Source: JADZAI01 sp964390465 (GTDB lineage: Bacteria > Pseudomonadota > Alphaproteobacteria > Micropepsales > Micropepsaceae). From it: a DNA stretch of 64,000 bases. A model generated the notes under the pieces. It did not search any database, was not told where the DNA came from, and saw only the letters and a program-made list of their open reading frames with translations. Location: contig CAYMIJ010000012.1 in the NCBI GenBank assembly GCA_964390465.1, forward strand, positions 1 to 64,000. Direction: 5' to 3'. The translations under genes and the position numbers were made by a program. Within the stretch, counting starts at the first letter, position 1. The number at the start of each line of letters is the position of its first letter. Below are positions 15,801-23,805 of the stretch, piece by piece.

Positions 15801-17322
15801 GCTTGCCCCAATACTGATCGCGGATCAGACGCTTGTAGAGTTTGCCGGTGGGATGGCGCGGCAACTCGGCCATGAAGTCAATCGAGCGCGGGCACTTGAT
15901 GTGGCTGAGATGCTTGCGCGCATACTCCATCAACTCGGCGGCAAATTCGTCCGTCGCATCGGCCCAGTTGACGGGCTGCACCACGGCCTTCACCTCCTCG
16001 CCGAAATCCTCATTCGGCACGCCGACCACCGCGACGTCCTGCACTCTGGGGTGGCCGATCAGTACATTCTCGGTTTCCTGCGGATAGATGTTCACACCGC
16101 CCGAAATAATCATGAAGGCCTTGCGGTCTGTGAGATACAGGAAACCGTCGCCATCCAGCTTGCCGACATCGCCCAATGTCGACCAGCCTTTTGGGTTGCG
16201 GCTTTCCGCCGTCTTTTCCGGCGCATTGTGATACTGGAACTCAGGCCCGCCCTCGAAATAGACGACACCTTCCTCGCCCAGCGGAACGTCCTCGCCGTCC
16301 TCTCCGACGATATGCAGCACACCCAGCACCGCACGTCCGACCGTGCCGGGATGGGTCAGCCAGTCGTGGCTGTTCGTATAGACGAAGCCGTTGCCCTCGG
16401 TACCGGCATAGTATTCGTGAATGATCGGTCCCCACCAGTCGATCATCTTCCGTTTCACGTCAGCCGGGCACGGGGCCGCAGCATGGATGGCACATTGCAG
16501 CGACGAAAGATCGTGCCTGGTGCGCGCCTCGCCCGGCATCTTCAGCATACGGACGAACATGGTCGGCACGAGCTGGGTGTGCGTCACCTTGTATTTCTCG
16601 ATGGCGGCCAGGAAGCCTTCCGGGTCGAAATGCTCCATGACGATCACTGTCCCGCCGTAACGCTGCACCGACATGCAATAGCGCAGCGGCGCGGCATGAT
16701 AGAGCGGCGCGGGCGACAGATAGGTCATGTCCGGCTTGAAGCCGAACAATGCCTGGGTCAGCCCGAACAGATTGCCCGCATCCTCGATGGGCAGTCCGGT
16801 CAGCGGCACCTTCACGCCCTTGGGCCGCCCGGTGGTGCCGGACGAATAGAGCATGTCGCCCCCCGCCGTCTCATCGGCGATGCGGGTGGTTGGCTGAGCA
16901 TCGAGCGCTGCCTCAAGGCTGACAAAGGGCGCAGTCGCACCATTTGTCATATAGAGCTTCACGCTAGGCATCAGCGATGCTGCTTCAAGCGCGACATTCG
17001 ACATCGCCTGCGAGGTGATGAGAATTTTCGCGCCGCTGTCTTTCACAATGTAGTCCACCTCTCCGGCCGTCAGGCGCGACGAGATGCATGTGTAATAAAG
17101 CCCAGCCCGCTGCGCTGCCCAGCATATGGGCAGATAGTGGCGGTTGTTCTCCATGAAGATCGCGATGACATCGCCAGACTTCAACCCCAGAGACCGGAAC
17201 AGCTGCGCACCCTGATTTGAGCGCGCCTCCAGCTCGCCATATGTCATCTGCTCGCCACTGGCGGCCATGATGAAGGCCGGCTTACCGGGTTGGGTGCGCG
17301 CGTGAACTGTTGGATGAGTCAT
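15781..17322 (-). CDS. AMP-dependent acyl-CoA synthetase (FadD-like)
   Basis: 513-aa ANL-superfamily ligase that makes an acyl-adenylate and then acyl-CoA. Motifs: P-loop MLYSSGTTGRPKGVK near residue 180, adenine-contact EYYAGTEGNG, hinge TLGDVGKLDGDGFLYLTDR and the C-terminal catalytic Lys in RHPTGKLYKR. The acid specificity is unknown. It is divergent from the enoyl-CoA hydratase at 17451 with a 128-bp shared upstream region, and leads the ChaC-MaoC unit, so a common role in acid activation and beta-oxidation-like steps is likely. Confidence 0.9.
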   Translation of the reverse strand: MTHPTVHARTQPGKPAFIMAASGEQMTYGELEARSNQGAQLFRSLGLKSGDVIAIFMENNRHYLPICWAAQRAGLYYTCISSRLTAGEVDYIVKDSGAKILITSQAMSNVALEAASLMPSVKLYMTNGATAPFVSLEAALDAQPTTRIADETAGGDMLYSSGTTGRPKGVKVPLTGLPIEDAGNLFGLTQALFGFKPDMTYLSPAPLYHAAPLRYCMSVQRYGGTVIVMEHFDPEGFLAAIEKYKVTHTQLVPTMFVRMLKMPGEARTRHDLSSLQCAIHAAAPCPADVKRKMIDWWGPIIHEYYAGTEGNGFVYTNSHDWLTHPGTVGRAVLGVLHIVGEDGEDVPLGEEGVVYFEGGPEFQYHNAPEKTAESRNPKGWSTLGDVGKLDGDGFLYLTDRKAFMIISGGVNIYPQETENVLIGHPRVQDVAVVGVPNEDFGEEVKAVVQPVNWADATDEFAAELMEYARKHLSHIKCPRSIDFMAELPRHPTGKLYKRLIRDQYWGKRDSRIV

Positions 17323-17450
17323 GGCGTTTCCTGAAATATCATGATGGGTCGAGCGTAGGACAGCGCCGGGCCGCCGTCAAAAAAATCGGCGCTCGCCTTT
17401 TGCGTCAAGTCAAAGCTAGGATGGCGCATCAAGCTATGGAGATCGACCAC

Positions 17451-18353
17451 ATGGACTACAAGGAAATCACCTATGACGTTGCGGAAAAGATCGCGACGAT
17501 CACCCTGCACCGCCCGGAAAAAATGAACGCCTTTACGGGCGTCATGATGGCCGAAATGATCGACGCCTTTGACCGCGCCAACAAGGATGACGGGGTGGGT
17601 GCCATCATTGTCACGGGCGCGGGCAAAGCCTTCTGCGCAGGTGCTGACCTTTCCCAGGGCGCAAAAACATTCGACTATGACGCACGCTCTGACCGGCCAG
17701 AGAAAGCCGGGGCTGTGAACGCCGATGGCAGCATTGACTGGTCGAATGACGGCGTGCGCGATGGCGGTGGCCGCGTGACGCTGAAAATCTTTGAAAGCCT
17801 CAAACCGGTGATCGGCGCGATCAATGGCGCAGCGGTCGGCATCGGAGCCACCATGCAGCTGCCGATGGATATCCGCATCGCCTCGGAAACGGCGCGCTAC
17901 GGATTTGTCTTTGCCCGGCGCGGCATCGTGCCCGAAGCGTGTTCGTCCTATTTCCTGCCACGCATTGTTGGCATCTCGACCGCGATGGAATGGTGCGCCA
18001 CGGGCCGCATTTTCGACGCCAGGGAGGCGCGCGAACGCGGCCTCGTCACCCATCTTGTGAAGCCGGAAGAACTCATCCCCTATGCCCGCGCACTGGCCCG
18101 CGAGATCATCGACAACACCGCGCCGGTTTCGGTCGCGCTGACCCGTCAGATGCTGTGGCGTATGCTGGGGGCCGATCATCCGATGGAGGCGCACAAGATC
18201 GACAGCCGCGCCATTTTCGCGCGCGGTCGTCAGGGCGATGCGCGCGAAGGCGTCGTGTCATTCCTTGAAAAGCGTCCGCCGGTCTATCCCAACAAGGTTT
18301 CAACCGACATGCCGGAGTTCTTCCCATGGTGGGAGGATCGTCCTTACAAGTAA
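17451..18353 (+). CDS. enoyl-CoA hydratase/isomerase (crotonase) family protein
   Basis: 300-aa crotonase-fold protein. Oxyanion-hole segments GKAFCAGADLS near residue 62 and INGAAVGIGATMQLPMDIRIA near residue 122 are clear. The catalytic-loop Glu appears as RRGIVPEACSSYFLPRI. There is a 25-residue insertion (SDRPEKAGAVNADGSIDWSN) after the first block, and the protein is longer than the usual 260 aa. ATG 17451 has GGAGA at 17438-17442; an upstream ATG at 17421 would add ten residues. Probably works with the divergent acyl-CoA synthetase. Confidence 0.9.
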   Translation: MDYKEITYDVAEKIATITLHRPEKMNAFTGVMMAEMIDAFDRANKDDGVGAIIVTGAGKAFCAGADLSQGAKTFDYDARSDRPEKAGAVNADGSIDWSNDGVRDGGGRVTLKIFESLKPVIGAINGAAVGIGATMQLPMDIRIASETARYGFVFARRGIVPEACSSYFLPRIVGISTAMEWCATGRIFDAREARERGLVTHLVKPEELIPYARALAREIIDNTAPVSVALTRQMLWRMLGADHPMEAHKIDSRAIFARGRQGDAREGVVSFLEKRPPVYPNKVSTDMPEFFPWWEDRPYK

Positions 18354-18369
18354 AATCGGCGAGGTGTGA

Positions 18370-19560
18370 TTGCACGGCGAGGTTCTGATTGCAGGCGGTG
18401 GGATCGGCGGCGTTGCGGCGGCGCTGGCCCTTGCGCGCGCGGGTTTTGCCGTTCGGGTCTTTGAAGCCCGACCTGACCCGACCGAGGCAGGCGCCGGGCT
18501 TCAGGTCTCCGCCAATGGCGTCAAGGCGCTGCGGGCGCTCGGCATTGAAAGTGCGCTGACAGCTCGCGCATCACGGCCAGAAGCCATCGAGTTGCGCCTG
18601 CCGGACTCGGGGCGCGTGGTGAGCCGCGTGGAGCTTGGTAAGGCACACGAGGAAGCGTTTGGCGCGCCTTATCTCCATCTGCACCGCGCCGACCTTCACG
18701 ACATCCTCATGGATGCGGCCCGCGCCCACGCCAGTATAGCGATTGAACTTGGGCGACGTGTTCTCAGCGCCAGCCAGAGCAGCCAGTCTGTTACAGTGGA
18801 CCTTGATGATGGTCGTCAGGTGAGTGGCAGCTTCCTGCTCGGTGCCGACGGTGTGCGCTCTACTTTGCGCCATGATGTCGCTGGACAGGATACGCCGCGC
18901 TTCACCGGTATGATGGCCTGGCGGGCCACGGTACCGATGTCGGAAGCGGAGCTAACCGTCCCACCGGTCGCGACAGTGTGGATGGGTAAAGGCCGTCACC
19001 TCGTCACATACCCACTACTGCCCCGACGCATGATGAATCTGGTCGGCGTCGTCGAACGCGAAGGCTTTCTAGAAGAAAGCTGGTCAGCTCAAGGTTCGCG
19101 CGACGAGATGATGGCCGACTTCGGCGGCTGGCATGCCGAAACCGACGCCCTGCTGGCACGAGCCGACCAGCCCTTGCGCTGGGCGCTTTACGACCATGCG
19201 CCACTCAGCGTGTGGAGCGCCGGACGCATCGCGTTGCTAGGTGATGCCTGCCATGCGACGCCGCCTTTTCTGGCACAGGGGGCCTGTATGGCGCTGGAAG
19301 ATGCTGTCGTGCTGGCGCGCTGTGTGACCAGATTGCCCGATGATATTCCAAGGGCGCTGCGCGACTATGGCGAAGCACGGCACCAGCGCACCGAGCGCGT
19401 GCTGAAAGCCTCATGGGCGAATGCATGGCGCTTTCATCTGGAATCGCCACTGCTGCGCACGCTGGTCTATGGCGGTCTCGCCATCGTCAACGCTATTGCG
19501 CCGTCTGGCCCGGCCCATATGTTCGACTGGCTCTATAATTACAGTCCAATCGAGGAATGA
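18370..19560 (+). CDS. FAD-dependent aromatic monooxygenase (salicylate-hydroxylase-like)
   Basis: 396-aa class A flavoprotein hydroxylase. N-terminal GGGIGGVAAALALARAG (FAD ADP-binding Rossmann), central LLGADGVRS (DG motif) and C-terminal GRIALLGDACHATPP (GD motif) are in order. It most resembles salicylate or 6-hydroxynicotinate 3-monooxygenase types; the substrate is unknown. Start is TTG 18370, four bases after GAGGTG. It follows the crotonase by 16 bp and could be in its operon. An AT-rich island begins right after its stop. Confidence 0.88.
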   Translation: MHGEVLIAGGGIGGVAAALALARAGFAVRVFEARPDPTEAGAGLQVSANGVKALRALGIESALTARASRPEAIELRLPDSGRVVSRVELGKAHEEAFGAPYLHLHRADLHDILMDAARAHASIAIELGRRVLSASQSSQSVTVDLDDGRQVSGSFLLGADGVRSTLRHDVAGQDTPRFTGMMAWRATVPMSEAELTVPPVATVWMGKGRHLVTYPLLPRRMMNLVGVVEREGFLEESWSAQGSRDEMMADFGGWHAETDALLARADQPLRWALYDHAPLSVWSAGRIALLGDACHATPPFLAQGACMALEDAVVLARCVTRLPDDIPRALRDYGEARHQRTERVLKASWANAWRFHLESPLLRTLVYGGLAIVNAIAPSGPAHMFDWLYNYSPIEE

Positions 19561-19638
19561 ATTTATATCTTTCAACTGACATCATCATGCACTGATATTT
19601 AACTTGAAATTTTACACACACTTATTACATCTAATTTT

Positions 19639-20175
19639 ATGAAAATAGCCAGCATTGAAAAACACCTTAAGCCCTATAACTTGATCCGCGGGAGGAAGAC
19701 AACAATTAACAATGCATTTGCATCACTTATTGCTTCTTATGATGATTATGATATAGTAAAAAAACACCTTGATAAAGATATTATCCAGCATTTTGAGCAA
19801 AATTCAGATGAATTGCATTGTGTTTATTGTGTAGATAAAAAGGCTGATGCCTGGGATCATATATACTCTTTAGTTAAAAATGGTCGATACAGCGGTTATG
19901 GAAATAAACTATACAACTTAGTTCCTTGCTGTAATAGTTGTAATGGTAAAAAAGGCAATAAAAACTGGGATGAATTTGTAACACAACTCCACTCTAATGA
20001 CAAAAAAACGCGATCAAAAGTTATGAGAAAAATAAAATCATATGTGAAAAAATGCAAAAAAGATCCTATCATAGAAGAAACGGACAATCACAAAGAAATC
20101 AGAAAAATACAAGAAATAATATTAAAACTAATGGAGTGTGCAGACATATTGAGCAACAACATAAGGGGGAAATAA
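19639..20175 (+). CDS. HNH endonuclease, AT-rich orphan gene
   Basis: 178-aa Lys-rich protein with an HNH core: CVYC (61-64), WDH (72-74), then NLVPCCNSCNGKKGNKNW (93-110). This is the zinc-ribbon HNH layout, in which two CxxC pairs hold the zinc and H74 is the general base. The gene and its flanks (about 19561-20200) are strongly AT-rich, unlike the surrounding genes, and use AAA/ATA/TTA codons rare elsewhere here, so it was almost certainly acquired. No methylase, integrase or partner lies next to it. Possible roles are a restriction nuclease remnant, phage-derived nuclease or toxin. Confidence 0.85.
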   Translation: MKIASIEKHLKPYNLIRGRKTTINNAFASLIASYDDYDIVKKHLDKDIIQHFEQNSDELHCVYCVDKKADAWDHIYSLVKNGRYSGYGNKLYNLVPCCNSCNGKKGNKNWDEFVTQLHSNDKKTRSKVMRKIKSYVKKCKKDPIIEETDNHKEIRKIQEIILKLMECADILSNNIRGK

Positions 20176-20202
20176 TTAGTTTAAAGTGAATACATTTAAT
20201 GT

Positions 20203-21051
20203 TTAAATCATCTGGACTTGATCCAGCACACCCAGCCGCACCGGCATATCTTTCAACAGATTGTCCAGCTGTGCGCGGGCCTGCGCATTGGATCGCTGCA
20301 CGCGCTCGGCCAGGATCAACTCGTTCTTCTGGGTGTGCTCAAACCCGGTGAACTCGGTAATCCGCACCTTATAGCCATGCGCCTCAAGCAGAAGCGCGCG
20401 GATGGTGTTGGTGATGTGTGCACCAAACGCTCGGCGCTGGATTGGATGTCGCCACAGCGCATCCGTGGCGCCATGCACATCTTCCAGAAGCCGCGCCGCT
20501 TCCGCCTGACAGCACGGCACCAGCGCAATCGCGGCAGCGTCATGCTTCAGCGCATAGCGAATGGCATCGTCGGTTGCGGTGTCACAGGCATGCAGCGCCG
20601 TCACCAGCGAGACGCGCTGCCCTCCCGCAATCGCATCGGCCTGCGCTGAAGCGATGGGTGCGGCAGCGATCCGCACCCGTTCAAAACCGGCCTCCGCCGC
20701 AATGGCGCGCGCTGTCTCTGCCAGATCGGCGCGGGTCTCCACGGCACCCAGCACCCCGTGCCCCATTGGCCCGATCATGAGATCATAGAGGATGAGGCCG
20801 AGATAGGACTTGCCCGCGCCCAGATCAACGATCAGCGGCTCGGCGTCTTTCTCATAGAGCCGGTCGATCACCGGCTTCAGCAACTGCACCAGATGCAGCA
20901 CCTGTTTCAGCTTGCGACGTGAGTCCTGATTGATGCGCCCGTCCGGGGTGAGGATATGCAACGCTTTGAGCAGTTCGCGCGATTGCCCCGGCCAAAGCCC
21001 GGTCAGGTCATCCTGTGCGTCAGGTGCACTCCCCTGCTTGCGGCGTGCCAT
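20203..21051 (-). CDS. class I SAM-dependent methyltransferase (Methyltransf_32-like)
   Basis: 282-aa protein from the ATG at 21051. SAM-binding motif LIVDLGAGKSYLGLILYDL near residue 85, later VTALHACDTATDDAI and VPCCQ, the arrangement of the PF13679 methyltransferases. The substrate is unknown (homologues are suspected to act on RNA or protein). The long basic region before residue 60 and a C-terminal tail are family-variable. It starts 2 bp after the stop of the small lipoprotein gene, suggesting co-translation, and runs towards the AT-rich HNH island. Confidence 0.83.
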   Translation of the reverse strand: MARRKQGSAPDAQDDLTGLWPGQSRELLKALHILTPDGRINQDSRRKLKQVLHLVQLLKPVIDRLYEKDAEPLIVDLGAGKSYLGLILYDLMIGPMGHGVLGAVETRADLAETARAIAAEAGFERVRIAAAPIASAQADAIAGGQRVSLVTALHACDTATDDAIRYALKHDAAAIALVPCCQAEAARLLEDVHGATDALWRHPIQRRAFGAHITNTIRALLLEAHGYKVRITEFTGFEHTQKNELILAERVQRSNAQARAQLDNLLKDMPVRLGVLDQVQMI

Positions 21052-21053
21052 GT

Positions 21054-21272
21054 TCAGCGCCCGATCTCGCCGCCACAGGCGTGCAGGCCCGACATATAGC
21101 CGCGCCGAAACAGCTCTGTCTGGTCGCCGGGGATGGTAGCGCGGGCCGTGCGCGACATCTGTGCGGCGGCGCATCCGGCCTCGTAACCAGCCCGAAACTC
21201 AGGGTCATCCACGGCAGCAGGCGTCGCACAGGCCGCCAGCATCAGAAACAAGGGCAATACGATCATCCTCAT
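21054..21272 (-). CDS. small lipoprotein
   Basis: 72-aa protein whose likely start is the ATG at 21272 (a second ATG at 21266). It has a short signal peptide with lipobox MLAACAT (cleavage before Cys at about residue 15), then DPEFRAGYEAGCAAAQMS and RRGYMSGLHACG, an alternating pattern of GY and A/C residues often seen in tiny outer-membrane lipoproteins of unknown role. Two further Cys could pair. Upstream in-frame codons to 21329 are not needed. Confidence 0.72.
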   Translation of the reverse strand: MRMIVLPLFLMLAACATPAAVDDPEFRAGYEAGCAAAQMSRTARATIPGDQTELFRRGYMSGLHACGGEIGR

Positions 21273-21500
21273 GGCGCGCAATCTGATGCAGGTCCGTGAA
21301 AATGCAACATGCAATGACTGAGGATTCATCAGCCCACGGACGAATGAACCCTAAAGCGAGTCAGATTTCCGGGTTCGAATCGGATCGTAAACAAAAAAAT
21401 GATTAAAATCAGTGGGTTATTGAAGATTACGCTTGCGTGAGCAGGGCAAATCACTTCATGGTTAACACCAGATGAATACGGTGTCGGGGGATGCCTGCCC

Positions 21501-22052
21501 ATGGGTAATGTAACAGTGACGCTGGATCAGGACTCACTTTTGTCCGACCAGCGAGAGGTTCTGGATTATTGGTCGAGTCTGAAAAAATGTGGCGGTCTGC
21601 CCTGCCTGAGTGATTTTCGCCCTGCGTCACTCGTCAAGCGCCTACCCAAAATCAGCCTGATTGACGCGACCCCCGAAGGCTTTCGCTATCGCCTCGCAGG
21701 CACCGGGTTGCGCGAGCGCTATAATATTGAACTGACGGGTCGGATGGCAGATGACGCCGCTCTTGGCGGCATGCAGGTCGCCTTATGGCAACAAGTTCTT
21801 CCGCGCGTGATTGCAAGCGGTGAAGGTGCCAGCGGGTTTATGCCTTTGATGCGGTCCGGTCGTATCGGTCTTGTTCAGGCGTGGCTGCGTCTGCCGTTGG
21901 CAGGGCGTGATGGACGTATCACCACCATTCTAGGCTATGATCGCTTTCTGCCACTGCAGCGCATGCCGGCTTATGGTGACGCTGAAGCCGCTCCGATTCT
22001 ACATGCCTGGCAGACTACAAATGTTTCAGCTGCCCTCCACGCCACGGCATAA
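21501..22052 (+). CDS. PAS_5-type PAS domain protein
   Basis: 183-aa protein with one PAS-like domain of the alphaproteobacterial PAS_5 family. Landmarks: VLDYWSSLKKCGGLPCLSDF near residue 20, LPKISLIDATPEGFRYRLAGTGL, the ELTGRM turn, then AWLRLPLAGRDGRITTILGYDRF. It has no output domain, so it may bind a ligand and regulate through contacts. The upstream 228 bp are AT-richer than average and hold no other gene. Function unknown. Confidence 0.82.
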   Translation: MGNVTVTLDQDSLLSDQREVLDYWSSLKKCGGLPCLSDFRPASLVKRLPKISLIDATPEGFRYRLAGTGLRERYNIELTGRMADDAALGGMQVALWQQVLPRVIASGEGASGFMPLMRSGRIGLVQAWLRLPLAGRDGRITTILGYDRFLPLQRMPAYGDAEAAPILHAWQTTNVSAALHATA

Positions 22053-22089
22053 CAGGACGAACCCGGTAAGGACTAAAGTCATATTTGGG

Positions 22090-22118
22090 TTGCACTGGCG
22101 ATAAAGGATAGTTATCCT
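22090..22118 (+). promoter_or_regulatory. candidate promoter with overlapping inverted repeat
   Basis: TTGCAC, 17 bp, TATCCT reads as a plausible sigma-70 promoter 34 bp before the DUF6456 gene. AGGATA-gt-TATCCT (22105-22118) is a perfect 6-bp inverted repeat covering the -10 region and could be an operator. Weak evidence without homologous sites. Confidence 0.4.
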
Positions 22119-22151
22119 ATCTCTGCCCATTCCCCGGGCAGGAGCAAACCC

Positions 22152-22910
22152 GTGCCGTCAGCGCCATCACATATCGCAGACAAAGAAGTTGAGCGCGAAG
22201 CCAGGCGCATCTTCCGCCATATGGAGAAAGGCTTTCTTGAACCACGCGGGCGTCACCTCTACGCCCTGGCCACGGCGCCGGGCGGACGCGCGAAGCTCTC
22301 AGTTCCTTCAGTTATGGTCATCGCCTTTGCCGCCCGCGGATGGGTGCAACGCGATGACGCGGGCTGCTACCATCTGACGCCGGTGGGCGCTTCGTCGGTC
22401 AAACAGCCATCGGCACTATCCCTTCCCGTCAGCACACAGGCGCTCTCGCCACTCGACTTTCTTCTGCGCCATGTAGAGGCCGACGGGACACATTATCTCC
22501 GGCCCCATCAGACAGAAGCGGCTCTACGACTGGCGACCGATTTCCAGCAGGCACAGATGCGTCCGCGCGTCACGACTAACATCGAAGCGCTGCAAGGTGG
22601 TCGTGTACCATTCGTCAACCGCACTGAGAACGCCAATGTCTCAGCCAGCGATGCCAAACGCCGCTGCCTTGCAGCGCTGGATGCGGCCGGGCCCGGGCTG
22701 GCTGATTTCCTGTTTGATGTCGTCTGTCTGGAAGTGGGTCTCAGCGACAGTGAACGTCAGCACGGCCTGCCGCAGCGCGCCGGCAAAGCGGTTCTGCGCA
22801 TGGCTCTTGAACGTCTCGCCGTTCACTACGGCCTGCAATCAGGAACACGCCGCGAAGGCCGCATCGACGTATGGCGCACCAGCAAAGCTGGCGCGTTCAG
22901 CACCGCATAA
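22152..22910 (+). CDS. DUF6456 domain protein
   Basis: 252-aa protein with the alphaproteobacterial DUF6456 C-terminal domain: LSPLDFLLRHVEADGTHYL near residue 98, ATDFQQAQMRPRVTTNIE, then DAAGPGLADFLFDVVCLEVGLSDSER and ALERLAVHYGL. The N-terminal third looks like a winged-helix-sized region, so DNA binding is possible. GTG start at 22152 with GGAG upstream. Function unknown; members are scattered regulators or phage-like proteins. Confidence 0.82.
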   Translation: MPSAPSHIADKEVEREARRIFRHMEKGFLEPRGRHLYALATAPGGRAKLSVPSVMVIAFAARGWVQRDDAGCYHLTPVGASSVKQPSALSLPVSTQALSPLDFLLRHVEADGTHYLRPHQTEAALRLATDFQQAQMRPRVTTNIEALQGGRVPFVNRTENANVSASDAKRRCLAALDAAGPGLADFLFDVVCLEVGLSDSERQHGLPQRAGKAVLRMALERLAVHYGLQSGTRREGRIDVWRTSKAGAFSTA

Positions 22911-22920
22911 GTGCATGTTT

Positions 22921-23805
22921 TCAGCAATCCAATCGTGTGGCTGCCGCCCACCATGCAGGTCGCGCGCGTTTGATGGCAATAGCAGCGGCCTGCGCCGACG
23001 CGTCGTCGTGAAACAGCGCAAAGCAAGTCGCGCCCGAACCTGACATGCGGGCCAGCAGCGCGCCCGTCTGCTGCCTCAGCGCGTCAAGAACAGCGCCGGT
23101 CACCGGCTGCATGGCTACAGCCGCCATCTCCATATCATTGCCGGTATTCTGAAGAACCGCAGCAAGATGCGCAGCATCGCGGATGTCGGGTGGCAATGCC
23201 ACCATCCCAGAACCACGCCGCTGTGTGAGCCGTGCGAACACGTCTGCGGTTGAAACGGCAACGCCCGGATTGACCAGCACCACGGCCACGGCTGGCAGAT
23301 CCGGGCCCGGCTGTACCTGCTCGCCTCGCCCCGACATCAGCGCCGAGCGGTTGAAGACACAGACCGGCACATCCGATCCGATCTCTGTGCCCAGCGTCAT
23401 CAGGTCATTGCCGTCAGCGCCAAGCCCCCAAAGCTCGTTCAAAAGATGGAGTGTTGCCGCCGCATCGGCAGACCCGCCACCTATGCCCGACGCTGCGGGC
23501 AGTTTTTTTGTCAGACGCAGGGAAGCGCCCGTGTCAACGGGAATGCCATACGCGCGCGCCGCATCGCGCAGGGTATGGGCCGCTCGCAGCACCAGATTCT
23601 CGGCGTCCGTCGGAATGCTGGCCGCAAACGGACCATCCACCTGTAACGAGAGATCACGGCCCACACACTCAGCCTCAAGCGTGTCGCCCAATGCGGCGAA
23701 GGCCACCCAGCTCATCAGGCTGTGGAAACCATCGGCACGCTTCGTGCCGACATGCAGAAACAGATTGATCTTCGCACGGGCCAGCGCCGAAAGGCGGCTG
23801 TTCAT
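22921..23805 (-). CDS. ispE: 4-diphosphocytidyl-2-C-methyl-D-erythritol kinase
   Basis: GHMP kinase of the MEP isoprenoid pathway, 294 aa from the ATG at 23805. ALARAKINLFLHVG opens the fold, KLPAASGIGGGSADAAATL is the GHMP ATP loop and ARMSGSGATCFALF the C-terminal motif. The ATG overlaps the stop of the TPR-lipoprotein gene by 4 bp (23802-23805), so the extension to 23916 is not used. With ispH (59050) and ispB (12735) the window carries several isoprenoid genes. Confidence 0.95.
   Translation of the reverse strand: MNSRLSALARAKINLFLHVGTKRADGFHSLMSWVAFAALGDTLEAECVGRDLSLQVDGPFAASIPTDAENLVLRAAHTLRDAARAYGIPVDTGASLRLTKKLPAASGIGGGSADAAATLHLLNELWGLGADGNDLMTLGTEIGSDVPVCVFNRSALMSGRGEQVQPGPDLPAVAVVLVNPGVAVSTADVFARLTQRRGSGMVALPPDIRDAAHLAAVLQNTGNDMEMAAVAMQPVTGAVLDALRQQTGALLARMSGSGATCFALFHDDASAQAAAIAIKRARPAWWAAATRLDC

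Noticed and set aside
21370..21395. GGGTTCGAATCGG resembling a tRNA T-arm
   Set aside because: No acceptor stem, D-loop or anticodon arm can be formed in the 75 nt before it.
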